Below, in pieces: positions 35,690-46,358 of a stretch of DNA of 64,000 nucleotides. Made by a program: the position numbers and the translations under genes. A model generated the notes under the pieces. It saw only the letters and a list, made by a program, of their open reading frames with translations, was not told the DNA's origin and searched no databases. The stretch's first letter is position 1. Each line of letters opens with the position of its first letter. The stretch lies in assembly GCA_950295325.1 (NCBI GenBank), contig OX485803.1, positions 12,710,001 through 12,774,000 of the forward strand, given 5' to 3'. The stretch is from Polytrichum commune (taxonomy: Eukaryota > Streptophyta > Polytrichopsida > Polytrichales > Polytrichaceae).

Positions 35690-36480
35690 GACAGTTCCCT
35701 ACGAGTTCCCCCAAACGTTCCCTGGAGTTCCCCCTAAAAAAACAGCGTTCCTTATGAGATGCTTATGAGTTCCCACTTTTGTTCCCTACTATAGTAGAGG
35801 CGCCTATTCCTGATCGGGACCCATCTGCAATCTATAGGGTCCCATAATTTCAATCAGGTTGGGACTTAATTACAATAAGGTTGGGACTAAATTCTAATCA
35901 AGTCAGATCCAATAGTGTCATGACACATGTCTTGGTTTTGAGTGCTAAAGTGGGGAGGAATAAGCAATTTAAAAGAGCGGTTATGATAGACTCTAGACAT
36001 CGGTAGTGTGTTTAGGCCAACGTTTGGCTTCATAAATCCACATAAATTTCAATTTAAGGAATAAAATACCAAAATAATTACAATCCTCCTTATTTCTATC
36101 TTCCTACACGAGAAATTTTTGCACCACCTTATACTTCTCCAGATGTGGTGCAAATCTCTTAAGTGATCAGTTATGGGCGCCTCTACTATACATCACTCAA
36201 AACCATGACATGTGTCATGACACTAAGTAGTTCCGACCTAATCGAAATTCAATTCCAACCCGATTGAAATTTTGATACCGTATAGATTGCCAATGAGATC
36301 TTGATCAGGAATAGGCGCCTCTACTATAGAGTTATCACATTCTCTATAAGTTCCCTACAAGCTCCCTCTAGTTTAGTTCCCTGTATAAACCCAGTGTTCC
36401 TATGTGTTCCTTTACGACCTCCTTGTGAGTTCCCAATGGTGTTCCCCATGAGTTCCCCATAACATTGGTTACCACACAGA
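35690..36480. repeat. degenerate GTTCCC-rich repeat, interrupted by a foldback element
   Basis: GTTCCC words recur every 10-20 bases at 35692-35790 and again at 36349-36465. A related stretch occurs at about 39000-39180. The preceding GA/CA-rich leader of CCDC47 (35630-35690) also has a relative at 36478-36550, suggesting old local duplication of the promoter region. Confidence 0.6.
35792..36326. mobile_element. foldback/MITE element with long inverted arms, 535 bp
   Basis: The two ends (TAGTAGAGGCGCCTATTCC and its complement) continue as diverged arms of about 160 bases (shared words GTGTCATGACACATGTC and GATTGAAATTTT-type). TA occurs on both sides. A third copy of the end motif (GGCGCCTCTACTATA) sits inside at 36178-36192. 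No coding capacity. Confidence 0.8.
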
Positions 36481-36553
36481 CACACGCTTGCTGGTTGGAG
36501 TCAAACACCGTCTAAGAGAGAGAGACTGGGCGAGACACACAAAGTTCCATATA

Positions 36554-38149
36554 CAGTGACTTCAAGAAATGAGTCTATGAGGGTATTTGATTTAGAAAAG
36601 TAACAACGTAGAGAGTATGAAGAATCAAAGCAATAAATTTTGAACATGAAAGTTTGAGAGCATGAAGTAACTGACAACCTCAAGAAAATTGAAAAGAAAT
36701 TGCCACTAGATTAAAAAAATACATAGTGCCAAAGTTGACTATGTACATAGACTCATTTTTTGAGGCGTTATAGAAAGAGTGGTCAAAATCTTGTCCACTT
36801 TCCACGAGCAGCCCAAACAGCTGCAATTCGATCTGGCATGCTAGCATACAATCTCTCACACTGCTCTATAGTGATCGTCTTATAAGTCTCCTCCACACGC
36901 TCCCATAATTGCAAAAGACCTATAGGATGAGTTGGATAGGAATTCAAACGATGTTTGAGAATTGCCCAAATATGTTCTATGGGATTTAGGTCTGGGGATT
37001 GAGCTGGCCACTCTAAAATAGTGAATGGTTGCTCTAAGAACCATTTATGAACAATCTTTGCCTTATGTATAGGAGCATTATCATGCTAGAAAATGACATT
37101 ATCGAGGTTCAAGTATCCTAATCTCTCTAAACTCAAGTACAAATCTCCATGCAAGATTGTAATATAGTCCTTCGCATTTATACGCCCATCCACCTTTAGT
37201 AAATCGCCTACACCTTTTGCTGTCATACAACTCCATAGCATCAAAGACCCTCCACCATGCTTCACTGTTTGCTTCACCGCACGATCAGGGAAGTTTTTTT
37301 GGTCATTGACCCAACACCAAGTCCTCCCATCCACATTGAAACGATTTATCTTCGTTTCATCACTGAATACAACTCTCTTCCAATCCTCTATTGTCCATTC
37401 TTCATGAATTCTTGCAAATCGTAGCCTCTCTCGTACATTTTTATGTGACAAACAAGGCTTAGGAATCTTCTCACATGCACTCAATCCAACATCTCTCAAA
37501 GCAGACCGCAAAGTGTTATCACAAAAACCCACTTCTCTACCCTCTCTCAACACTTTTGCTGCTTGTACTGCCGTTTCCAGCCCTCCAACCGTGACCAAAC
37601 GCACAGCACGTCGTCTCTCTGAAGTGCTAAGAATCTTTGGAGCACCTCGTTTTGGCAATTCTAAGTTACTACAATGTTTCTTCCTCACTCTATTCACCGT
37701 ACTCTGTGAGAAACCCAATGACTTCGCAACCACTCTTGTACTCTTACCTTTCATCAAAAGAGCAACAATATCTCTCACTTTGTCTCCTGAAATTGGCTTC
37801 ATCATGCCAATTCTAATTCCTATTCTCCACAGTATGGTCCACAAGAAGGAAGAGAAATCACAAAAAAATTCATCAAAAAACACAAATTTCTCTACACTCA
37901 TGTATGTTCTACACTCATGTGAAGTTGCTCCACAAGCCACCTCAAAAATGAGTCTATAAGGGTACATGCACATTTGTGATCTTAACTCACAATGTAGATA
38001 TTATTTAGGCAAAGCGCCATGTGGCATGTGTTAAGAGTGCATGAGGCACAATAGATTTTTTTGCTCGGCTTCATCCGCCTTAATGTTTCCCGGCTAGCCC
38101 CCATCAATGCTCCTTGATAGGGGCATTGACTCATTTCTTGAAGTCACTA
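36554..38149. mobile_element. Tc1/mariner transposon, 1,596 bp
   Basis: The ends are matching inverted repeats starting [C/T]AGTGACTTCAAGAAATGA, each flanked by TA (36552-36553 and 38150-38151). It carries a single transposase gene on the minus strand. Internal copies of the subterminal motif AAAAATGAGTCTAT occur at about 36748-36765 (inverted) and 37940-37957, giving an inverted/direct repeat layout. It is inserted in the GTTCC-rich sequence upstream of CCDC47. Confidence 0.93.
36783..37805 (-). pseudogene. Tc1-type DD34E transposase with one nonsense codon
   Basis: The frame from MMKPISGDKV to a TGA at 36783 is 340 codons, the usual Tc1 transposase size, and open except for one TAG at codon 240 (37086-37088). 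An N-terminal helix-turn-helix is visible (STRVVAKSLGFSQSTVNRVR) and a second basic region follows (LELPKRGAPKILS). The catalytic residues are in FSDETKINRF, in HDNAPIHKAK just after the stop, and in SPDLNPIEHIWAILK; 34 residues separate the last Asp and Glu, so it is DD34E. The TAG stands where relatives usually have Gln, consistent with CAG to TAG. Plant mariner-like transposases that I know are mostly DD39D, so this type is unexpected in a plant. Confidence 0.92.
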
Positions 38150-38151
38150 TA

Positions 38152-38491
38152 AGGTAGAAAAATGGAAAACGGTGAAAATAAGTTGATTCAGCCACAAAGT
38201 GTGGGTTGAAATTTGTGCAATATTATTTTCAAAGATGGGGTAGAGGAAATGATGAGGAATGCCAGTTATTTCGTAATTTTATTCCCTATATGTAATTAGT
38301 CACATTTTTTCAAAGAGGCAAGTAAGTCAAACCCCCTACTTGCGTAGTAGAGTTTCTCTAATTCGAATATCAAAATATTCTACTATGCATACAAATGCAC
38401 ACAAAATGGTTAACTAAATGGCACCCAAGAGTGATCTCAAGTGGTGTGAAACAATACATGTTTGGCCAATCACGGCATCCAACTTATCATT
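38152..38491. other. no gene seen
   Basis: AT-rich spacer between the Tc1 element and the SINE. Confidence 0.35.
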
Positions 38492-38896
38492 ACATCTTTT
38501 TCGAGGCACCACGGGCCTTGGCTTGGTGGTTAGGAACTTAGGGCTCATGGCCCCCAATGAGGAGGTTGTGGGTTCTATTCCCCATGCCGGCGTGGTGCTC
38601 ACCACCTTAGTCCACCCAACTATGGTGGGGGGTCCTTGGACCTTGTTGTATGGGTACCTCAAAGCCCTTTGGGGGGATACCATGTCCGGTATCTTCAAGG
38701 CACTAGTGGCTAGCTAGGAACTAGTATAGTGTGTCACTATAGTGTCCATCCTCGAAAGGGGAGAGTAGTATTGTCCCAATGTCCCCTTGTCCAGTGGGGA
38801 TCGGGTCATTGGCATTACGAACGGACACTTTATTCACGCCGGCCCCTTAAAAGGGACCGGAGTTTCTATCTATCTACATCTTTTTCGCGTCACCAC
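38492..38896 (+). mobile_element. tRNA-derived SINE with 21-bp target duplication
   Basis: The body is 38513-38875. Near its start are Pol III promoter-like boxes: A box GGCTTGGTGGTTAGG and B box GGGTTCTATTCCCC, about 45 bases apart. The 3' end is a short (TATC)n-type tail. The flanks are direct repeats, 38492-38512 and 38876-38896, 19 of 21 bases alike (ACATCTTTTTCG then CACCAC). The open frame across it is incidental. Confidence 0.88.
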
Positions 38897-39083
38897 TTTT
38901 GCAATTAGCCAGTTTGGCTCAATACAAGAATCATTATACTCCTAGTTTAGTGCACCATTAGCAAGCCTTCTCCGTTTTCCATATTTATGCCTTACATTCT
39001 TGACGAGTTCTCTATGATTCCCTACAACAAATCAATGTTCCCTATGGCTCCTTACAAGTTCCTAAAATTGTTCCCATGGGTTC

Positions 39084-39121
<38 letters not shown>

Positions 39122-40490
39122 CATGCACGCTCCCAAAGTGGTCCTTGAGTTCGCGCAAGTTTCATATTAAAAACTACACTAACTTTGGTGTTTAGGGCCA
39201 ATTCAAATGGGGTCCCAAGTCCCACTCATGTTAGCAAGTCCCAACATGGAGGCAAAGTCCTAACTTTTGAGCCTTAGGAAACCATTAAAATATATTTTAT
39301 ATTTATTAAAGTCACATATTGATAATTTTATGCAAATAAATTCTCAAGACTTGTGTTGCGAGTTGGGTCCCAAGCCTCACCTCCAAAATGTGTTGTCATG
39401 TAGGCATCCATGTCATACTTGGGACCCCTTGTGAGCTGGCCCTTAGTATCACATTTGCTTTTTAGGAAGGGTTTACACTAGATTGCCTATAACTCTATCA
39501 CATTATTTGTCAAACATAAATAAATGTTTGAAATGAGTATTTTTTAGCATTTTGATAATTGATATGAGGAGTGAGGTGACAAATGAAGATTGGTCCACCA
39601 CACATGGGAGATCTTCATGTTAATTCTTGATATGTATATATGAAATTTAATGAAATTTTAATCATGCTAGCTGAACAAACTCCAGATTTTAGATTCAATA
39701 TTGAATTTACTTCCTATATATTTAGTATGCTAATCATTAATTTCATCTATTATAATCATAATCAGACATTGCATTTCCATAAGTGGTTCCATTGACACAA
39801 CCAAGTTTGTATGATCTATGCACTCACAGTTATTATGCTTTTTTTAGTTTTCTTATTATTTATCAGGTTTCAAGATATGATGTTAATTTACTCTTGATTA
39901 TAATTTATTAACTCCAAGATAAATGTGAAGACAGTTGGTGAGCTAAAACCTCTCTCAAGAGATCCTTCTTAACTAAACTTGTGCACTTGAATCTTACTAT
40001 AACAAACATAAGCACGAACATGCCATCATACCTTGAAGAGTATCAAACAGTAATAATTACAAGAAACTTTGGAGGTATCATCGCCAAGCTCTTATAAGGA
40101 TAGTGGAATATCGAAAAATGATCATCCAAAAAAATCCAAAACCTTAGGTGCCCACTATTAAAAAAATCAAATAGTTACTTATATAGTGCTTACTTGATGT
40201 TATGAACTGCAATTGGTAGAATGAAGTGAAATCATTTCATTCAAAATATCAATCTCGTTGTTTTCTATAGGTAAATCTAATTTGACATGTATCATCTCAC
40301 TTTTTCAACTTAATGTGAAAGAATTAAAGCAAGTCATATTAATCTCAGTTGTTGATACGTGTTGATAACCTTTGTTGTTGGTGGTGGCAACAAACATGTG
40401 ATAGAAACAGCAATATTCAATGCATTCTACTTGAAATATGAGTCCGATGATGTTTATTGCAATCATTCATCACCTACAGAAGGGATGGGC
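38897..40490. other. AT-rich intergenic DNA
   Basis: Contains a GTTCC-rich stretch (39000-39065), a (GA)n run (39086-39118) and otherwise unstructured AT-rich sequence. No gene is supported. Confidence 0.4.
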
Positions 40491-40496
40491 ACAAGT

Positions 40497-41600
40497 ACAG
40501 CCAAGCCTGCACAGTACAGCCGCGGGCCCTGCTCCCCGAAAATCGGGGGCCCCGCCGGGCACAAGGCTGCGGCGGCACAGCCTGTGTCGCAACCCTTGCT
40601 AGGTCCCTTAATAATCTTGCCAATTTTCGTTTCTAGCAAAGGTTACGAGCGCTAACCCTTCGCATTCCGCCATGCTAATGGATAGCTCCTCTTACCCCGG
40701 ACCAATAGTTCATAGGAGGGAACCAACCCTCCTACTTTGCTTTCGGGACTCACCCCTTAATCGGTAACCCATTTCCCCAATGTGGACTTCCATCCATGGA
40801 AGTCCAATCCTATGTTGATCATCGCGTTGCCGGAGCAACACTACAACAACCCGAACCATACTAGGCAACTATGGCCTCACAATGGGCCAATGCCCATGGA
40901 GGCCGTGCCGTTCGGCCTCGGGTGGGTGAGGCCACACCACCTCACCCATATAAGCCTCTAGGACTTCACGCGGGGCCCCTACCCCACCGTCAACCAACCT
41001 CTTGTCTCTCTACCAAGAGTTGGGGCCAAGTGGACATTTTCCTTTAGCTGCTGGGCCTAGAACCCCCCCAGCAGCTTCAGACCATCATAACTTCCTTGTA
41101 TGATGTCTGATCATAACAACCAACCACTCCATGTTCATCTACGCTTCACGTAGATGCCAATGGACTCCTCACTTGCTCCATTTGAGCAAGTCTTGAGGAA
41201 GTTATGCCTGTTTGAACCTTGGCAGTCCCGGGAATCACTCCCAGGCACTGCTGTAGCAGGGCGCTGTCCCGGGACAGCGCCCCACTCAAATGGCCATAAC
41301 TCCTAGCTCACACCTCCGATTGAGGTGTTCTTGAGCTTTCTAGAATCACCACGCCATGAGCTACGCATAGCTCATGGCCTTACCCTTGTGCCTCCTAGTC
41401 TCCGTGGGTGGGAGGCGTTCCCAACGCCCGGGGCCCTCACCCACACTAGGATCACTTGGGCCCTCTCACCAACGGCGCCACAAGTCCCGGGTGTCACTCC
41501 GGGGTCCCCCTTGTGCCCATGGTGTTTCGGGCACTCCTCATGGAGAGGTGCGCGACAGCCTGGGCTGCCACATGGTGGTGGCTGGGGCATGTAACTTTTG
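40497..41600. repeat. GC-rich, hairpin-dense block
   Basis: Base composition rises sharply compared with both sides. Perfect or near-perfect hairpins occur at 40714-40733, 40783-40806 (11-bp stem), 41046-41076 (10-bp stem), 41136-41156, 41171-41191, 41259-41282 (24-base palindrome), 41353-41378 (11-bp stem) and 41404-41444. No convincing protein is encoded. It may be the 5' part of the Harbinger element that follows, or a separate solo LTR or structured non-coding element. Confidence 0.6.
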
Positions 41601-41763
41601 TAGTTTAGGATTTTTTTTCCTTTGAACTTTTTGGTTGTTGGAGTTTAAGGACCATGGGTGTTTGAAGAGTTTAGAGCTTTAGGATTTTTTTTTTCAAACA
41701 CGGCTTCAATTTGGTGTGTTTTCTCTGGGATTAATTCGTGGGTTTTGGATCGATTTAAGCGAG

Positions 41764-43074
41764 ATGGATGATATGGAGGTTGTAATGTTGTTTTGTATGT
41801 TTTTTTTAATTGTGGATGCGGATACAAGCCTTGTTCGGCGCGTGAAGAGGTTGCGGACTCTCAACAGAGTTTGCATTGTCTCCGAAATATCTCTCGCGTC
41901 TCGGGTGCTGCCCATAATTTTGTCGATGGTTGCGCACACAGTAAGGGGTCCCGGACGTGAATGGTGGAAGGAGCCTCGCCAGTGCACACATTGGCAAGAG
42001 ATCGAGGGCAATGCTTGGCAAACAAGCACAAAATTTCGTGACGACAAATACAAACTAGCATATCGAATGCCTTATGCGGCATTTCGATTCCTTATCACAG
42101 AAATTGAACCTTGGATTAGACCCGAATCTTTTATGTTTGTGTGAGAGCCCCTGCCTGTAGATATAATTGTGGGTATAGTTGTGTTCTGTTTGGCTCATGG
42201 TTTAAGTGCTAGATTGTTGGCCGATAGATTCGGAGTCGGAGCGTCTACCATACGTAAGTACGTCGATCTAGTTGTTGGCGTTTCATCTGATGAGCGGAAA
42301 CTTTTTGCTAAATATATATCTATATCTCACGGTCCACGATTGCAGCATATTGTTGATAGATTCCAGTATGTGTGCGGGCTTCCCAACATGGATGGCTCTA
42401 TCGACGGCACCCACATTCCCATGGAAACGAAGTCAAGTCGACGCGATACAAACGTTCCCGTGGATTTCTATTGCGCACGAAAAGGGTTCAACTCCGTCGT
42501 CCTCCAAGGCGTTTGTGATGCTGACCTCTTGTTTTGGAGTGTGTGTTATACGATGCCGGGTGGTACGGCTGACAGTGGCGCACTGAAGGTTTTTTCTTTG
42601 TATGCGTAGCTTGTGGACCGCACCATCCTGCAGGAGCCTGTGGTTTTGGTCCGAGGTACGAGGGTGCAGCCGTATCTTCTTGCAGATGCAGGTTACCCTA
42701 GTCGTGAATATATGTTGCGCAATTTCAAGCCTGCGGATGGCAACGTCGACAAAATGCGTTTTGACCTGCAGATGAATGCTGGACGTGTACTTGTTGAGAA
42801 TGCCTTCGGTTTATTGAAGGGTAGGTGGAAAATACTAAAGCATGCAAATTATTTTGTGCTTCGGTTTCCGAAGGTCGTTGCTGCATGTTGTGTGTTGCAC
42901 AACTTTTGCCAACTGATGGAGGTTGGGGAACCTTGTGATGGTGTAGGGGTTTGCATCGATCCCCACATAGGATTGGCCCGGCAATTGCCTAGGCATCGTG
43001 AGGATCGCCAAGCAACCCTTGCGGGTGAGGCACTGCGCGAGCTTTTATATACAGATTTTTTGGCTAAACCATAG
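41764..43074 (+). pseudogene. PIF/Harbinger DDE transposase with two nonsense codons
   Basis: One frame of 437 codons runs the whole length and is broken only by TGA at 42142 and TAG at 42607. The N-terminal half has REWWKEPRQCTHWQ and RMPYAAFRFLITEI, then a helix-turn-helix (LADRFGVGASTIRKYV). The DDE_4 domain shows MDGSIDGTHIP, ARKGFNSVVLQGVCDAD, LLADAGYPSREYML and GRVLVENAFGLLKGRWKIL with the expected D, D and E, and AACCVLHNFC near the end. Both stops fit C-to-T change (CGA to TGA, CAG to TAG). The partner gene 43988-45028 is convergent, as is common in PIF/Harbinger elements. The damage is minor, so inactivation looks recent relative to the other transposases here. Confidence 0.9.
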
Positions 43075-43987
43075 TGGCGACACTTAAATTATATCATAAG
43101 TTTTATGTTTTTTATTTTTCATAAATAAATAAATACACATATATATATATATATATGTATTATTTAGTTTTCATTAATTTGTTGTTTTGTTTTGTTTTCT
43201 TGGTGAATTGGCATTGTATGTGAAAAACTTATGATGAATATTTGCAAGTTGTTTATTTGAATATTGGATGCTACTTTGGAAATAAACTATGCACAAGGCT
43301 TTGATCGTAATGTTGATGTATATTCAATAAATGTGAATGATGTTGCTCTACCTACAGTAGAACTTAGTGATACTAAATGTCATGTATATTGTCGTCTAAT
43401 TTCTTAGGGGACAACTCTTTGAATTTTGGTGTTAATTAAATTATTAGTTTTCAAAAACTAGTAGAGAGTTTAGATAAGATGACAATTGCATGTTGAATAC
43501 CTCTGACTTTAGGTCGTCAATGGAATGAAATTGTTGAATGTCCATAACACTATTTGACGATAAATTCAAGTGTACAGTGGGCCAACAGAGTAAGTCAATA
43601 AGCAAGTTCTTGTCCATAATACAAAACCTAACAATTACATAGTACAAATAAAAAAACAACATAATACCAAAACCAAATTCGGTATTGAATAATTGAAGAG
43701 CCCACAAGAAGCTGAAATAATGTGAACTTAGTAAAAACCAATATTCCAAATGTGATGAAACCATCATCTTTATCACCAAATATATTTACATATCATACTG
43801 ACATTTATATGGAAAAATATATATTTGTGAACTATTAATAGCCTTAAAAAAATGCACACACATGTGGCAATATAGAGAAATGACAAACCAAATCAAAATC
43901 AAATATACTACACGAGGGAAGAATCGCAGTAGCACTTCTAAAACAATAACATATAAAACGATATAATGCATTATAATGCTCATCCAC
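43075..43987. other. spacer between the convergent Harbinger genes
   Basis: AT-rich with a (TA)n run near 43139-43157. No gene is supported; short minus-strand frames look like chance. Confidence 0.45.
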
Positions 43988-45028
43988 TCACTCCGAAGTA
44001 CGCGAGGCTTTGTTGGCCATCATCGTAGAAAACAAAGTTGCAATGGCCATCTGGGTGGCCCTCGCCTCGCGACGAGACTCGGTCTCAATCTCCGCAAGTC
44101 GTAATGTCATGCGTTCATTAGAATCAATCAGTAATTGTGTCATGCGTTCGGCAGACTGCATCTTGTGTTGCTCCACCTTCGCGGTGCCCTCCGCAAAGCT
44201 ATTGATGGCGTTCGCTAAGGAAATGGTGTCAGTGAGGGTGCGTTTCCTAGCATTCGATTTCCCTGCAACGTCAGGTCGTATGCACGAAGCAGACTTCGGC
44301 GAAAGAGGGTTATGCGTCGAGTTATCGCGTACATGTTGTGAACCTGCAATGTCAGGTATGTGTACAGTCTCGGGGTCTACATCAACAAGAGGATCCGGTG
44401 TATGCGATGCGTGATCAATGTGAGAACTCCCAATATTCTCAACATGTGCAATGGCAACGGAATTCTCTCCTTGCATAGGCTCCCCCCAAGATGGACAACA
44501 TTGGTCGCAACCTCCCACCAAGCCATCTCCCTTTGCGGTGCCGCCCATGATATGTTTCATGCGCTTGAACCACACCCACATAGAGCCACTGCCGCCAGTT
44601 TGCTCCTCTGCTAGGGTTTTTTTTTGGCGCCGGTACTCTACCTTCAACTTTTCAATCTTATCCTTGATATGAACATCCGCCCGCCGGAGCTCAGCAAGCA
44701 TTTGTCTTGTGTGTTCGATCCGGATGCGGGTCCAATGACGAGCGGCTAGTAATCCTATATTACAATGCATCCACTCTGCCTCGTACAAATTTAATATGTT
44801 TGCAATGGCGGCATCGCTCCACCTCCCACCAGGATGAACATCCATACCTCCCAACACGGGTTTCTTCCTCCCAACATACTTCTTGGGTTGAACACCCGGT
44901 CCCACAACTGGAGGTGGCGCCCCAAAAACACTAGGAAAAGCAACCGGGGCAACGGCGGGCCTAATTCCATCTCCAATAGGCCTCTCCATCGATTCCACGA
45001 AAGTCTTGAAATTTTGACTAAAACCCAA
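43988..45028 (-). CDS. Harbinger ORF1: Myb/SANT-like DNA-binding protein
   Basis: Intact 346-codon frame. In PIF/Harbinger elements a second gene encodes a Myb/trihelix-type protein needed with the transposase for DNA binding and nuclear import; this fits by position and content. Residues ~65-160 hold the SANT-like region (GGRWSDAAIANILNLYEAEW, RHWTRIRIEHTRQMLAELRR, KLKVEYRRQKKTLAEEQTGG, MWVWFKRMKHIMGG). A proline/valine-rich N-terminal linker precedes it. The C-terminal third has a basic KSNARKRTL motif and a long helical segment (SERMTQLLIDSNERMTLRL). It has no frame damage, unlike its transposase partner. Confidence 0.85.
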   Translation of the reverse strand: MGFSQNFKTFVESMERPIGDGIRPAVAPVAFPSVFGAPPPVVGPGVQPKKYVGRKKPVLGGMDVHPGGRWSDAAIANILNLYEAEWMHCNIGLLAARHWTRIRIEHTRQMLAELRRADVHIKDKIEKLKVEYRRQKKTLAEEQTGGSGSMWVWFKRMKHIMGGTAKGDGLVGGCDQCCPSWGEPMQGENSVAIAHVENIGSSHIDHASHTPDPLVDVDPETVHIPDIAGSQHVRDNSTHNPLSPKSASCIRPDVAGKSNARKRTLTDTISLANAINSFAEGTAKVEQHKMQSAERMTQLLIDSNERMTLRLAEIETESRREARATQMAIATLFSTMMANKASRTSE

Positions 45029-45440
45029 GACAGGGAAGGACGCTAACTAGCCAATGCAATTTACGGCGCCCAAAAATATGTAAATCTGAGCAAATGGCGA
45101 TAAAAAAACCGAGCACTTGCGAAAATTTAAATCTGACAGAAAACCAAGAAAAAGCTCCTGGAATCCCTGCATATGCTGTGCAGATAGACTGCTCTGTCTG
45201 CTCGGAACAGTAAAAAAACTCTGTAAAACTCTGTGGTAAAATCTGTTTTTACTACGCTGGGTAAAACACAGGGCAGTTTTTACTGCGCCGGGTAAAACCC
45301 TGGCAGCCTCTGCGGCTGAGCAGCCTGGGCGGTTGCAGATTTTTTGCTGCACCCTGCCGCCTACCAGGTGGCTGCCCTGCCTCCCAAGCGGCCATTTTTG
45401 GCTGCAGGGCAGCACTAAATCCTCATGTGCCCAGCACAAG
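45029..45440. repeat. repeat-rich right flank of the Harbinger element
   Basis: Holds two near-identical words around TTTTTACT[A/G]CGC[T/C]GGGTAAAA and inverted repeats such as GCTGCCCTGC...GCAGGGCAGC (about 45371-45414). It ends CATGTGCCC at 45435, complementary to GGGCACA at about 40488, but that match is too short to prove terminal inverted repeats. Confidence 0.45.
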
Positions 45441-46358
45441 AAGGTACACAGTGAATAGGTACAGGAAGGCTCCCAGTAATGTCACTCATATGTAGTTTGC
45501 AAGAATTATAATTCACAAAAACTCATTTGTTTGGTGGCTAACAACATGCAAATTCACATAACTACTTAAACTAGCAAGTTTCCATGTAATGATATCACCT
45601 CATTGCATATTTTACTGTAGGAGCGAGGTGCTTGTGCGTAAAGAGAACTACCCCTTTAATTTAGAATAACAACCGCACCTAGCAACAACCATAATTCTAA
45701 CCCCAATATAACAATGTGAGTTCTATTTCTACTAAACAAAGAAATAGACAAACATGATGGTCTTTTCATAAACCATAGATTCTATGTATTGTCATCAACA
45801 CAAAATAGCTGAGAGCCACTTTACTCATTCATTTTGTAACTTATTATCTGGAAGCAGGAATTTCATTCCACATGATTGAATCTCCAAAGCAAATCTCTGG
45901 AAGACCTGGTACCTATTCCTTACCAAATTCAATGTCTGGTAGCCAAGACACCCATGATTGAAATAAATGTCCATCTTCCATACCATTACACCAGATAGAG
46001 CTGCACTATATTCAAGCCACACCAATGTATGGAATATGTAACAAAGTGATGACATTCAAAAGGTATCCTGACTTTCAACTGTGAGGTGTTTAGGTCCTGC
46101 TAAACTACTATAATTAGATGGACTTTCTAAAAATAGGTCTTCAACGAATATCCAGTACTCAGTTCTTGCACTCATCTGTTAAGAAAGATCAGGCAAAGTG
46201 TGACCTCATCAAATATCTCTAATTGCCTCAAAAGACAATTATGAATATCCTTGACCCATATGGTCTACATTTGTAATTCATCAGTCCGTACATAAGCTTC
46301 AAAGAATCATCGACAGTACACCAGTACAACTAGACACTGGAAAGAAGGTCATATTTGT
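45441..46358. other. 3' flank of the membrane-protein gene
   Basis: No gene or element recognised. Confidence 0.35.

Noticed and set aside
35444..35768. Plus-strand frames opposite CCDC47
   Set aside because: Antisense shadows of the gene and of the AC repeat.
38520..38600. Stand-alone tRNA gene
   Set aside because: A/B-box-like words are present, but no cloverleaf with acceptor stem closes, and flanking target duplications show a SINE.
38418..38717. 99-codon open frame
   Set aside because: It lies across the tRNA-like head and body of the SINE and resembles no protein.
41325..41625. Proline/glycine-rich frames in the hairpin block
   Set aside because: Open on both strands because of high GC content; no protein similarity.
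40488..45441. GGGCACA/TGTGCCC as definite ends of the Harbinger element
   Set aside because: Only seven bases match and no 3-bp target duplication is visible, so the element's limits stay open.
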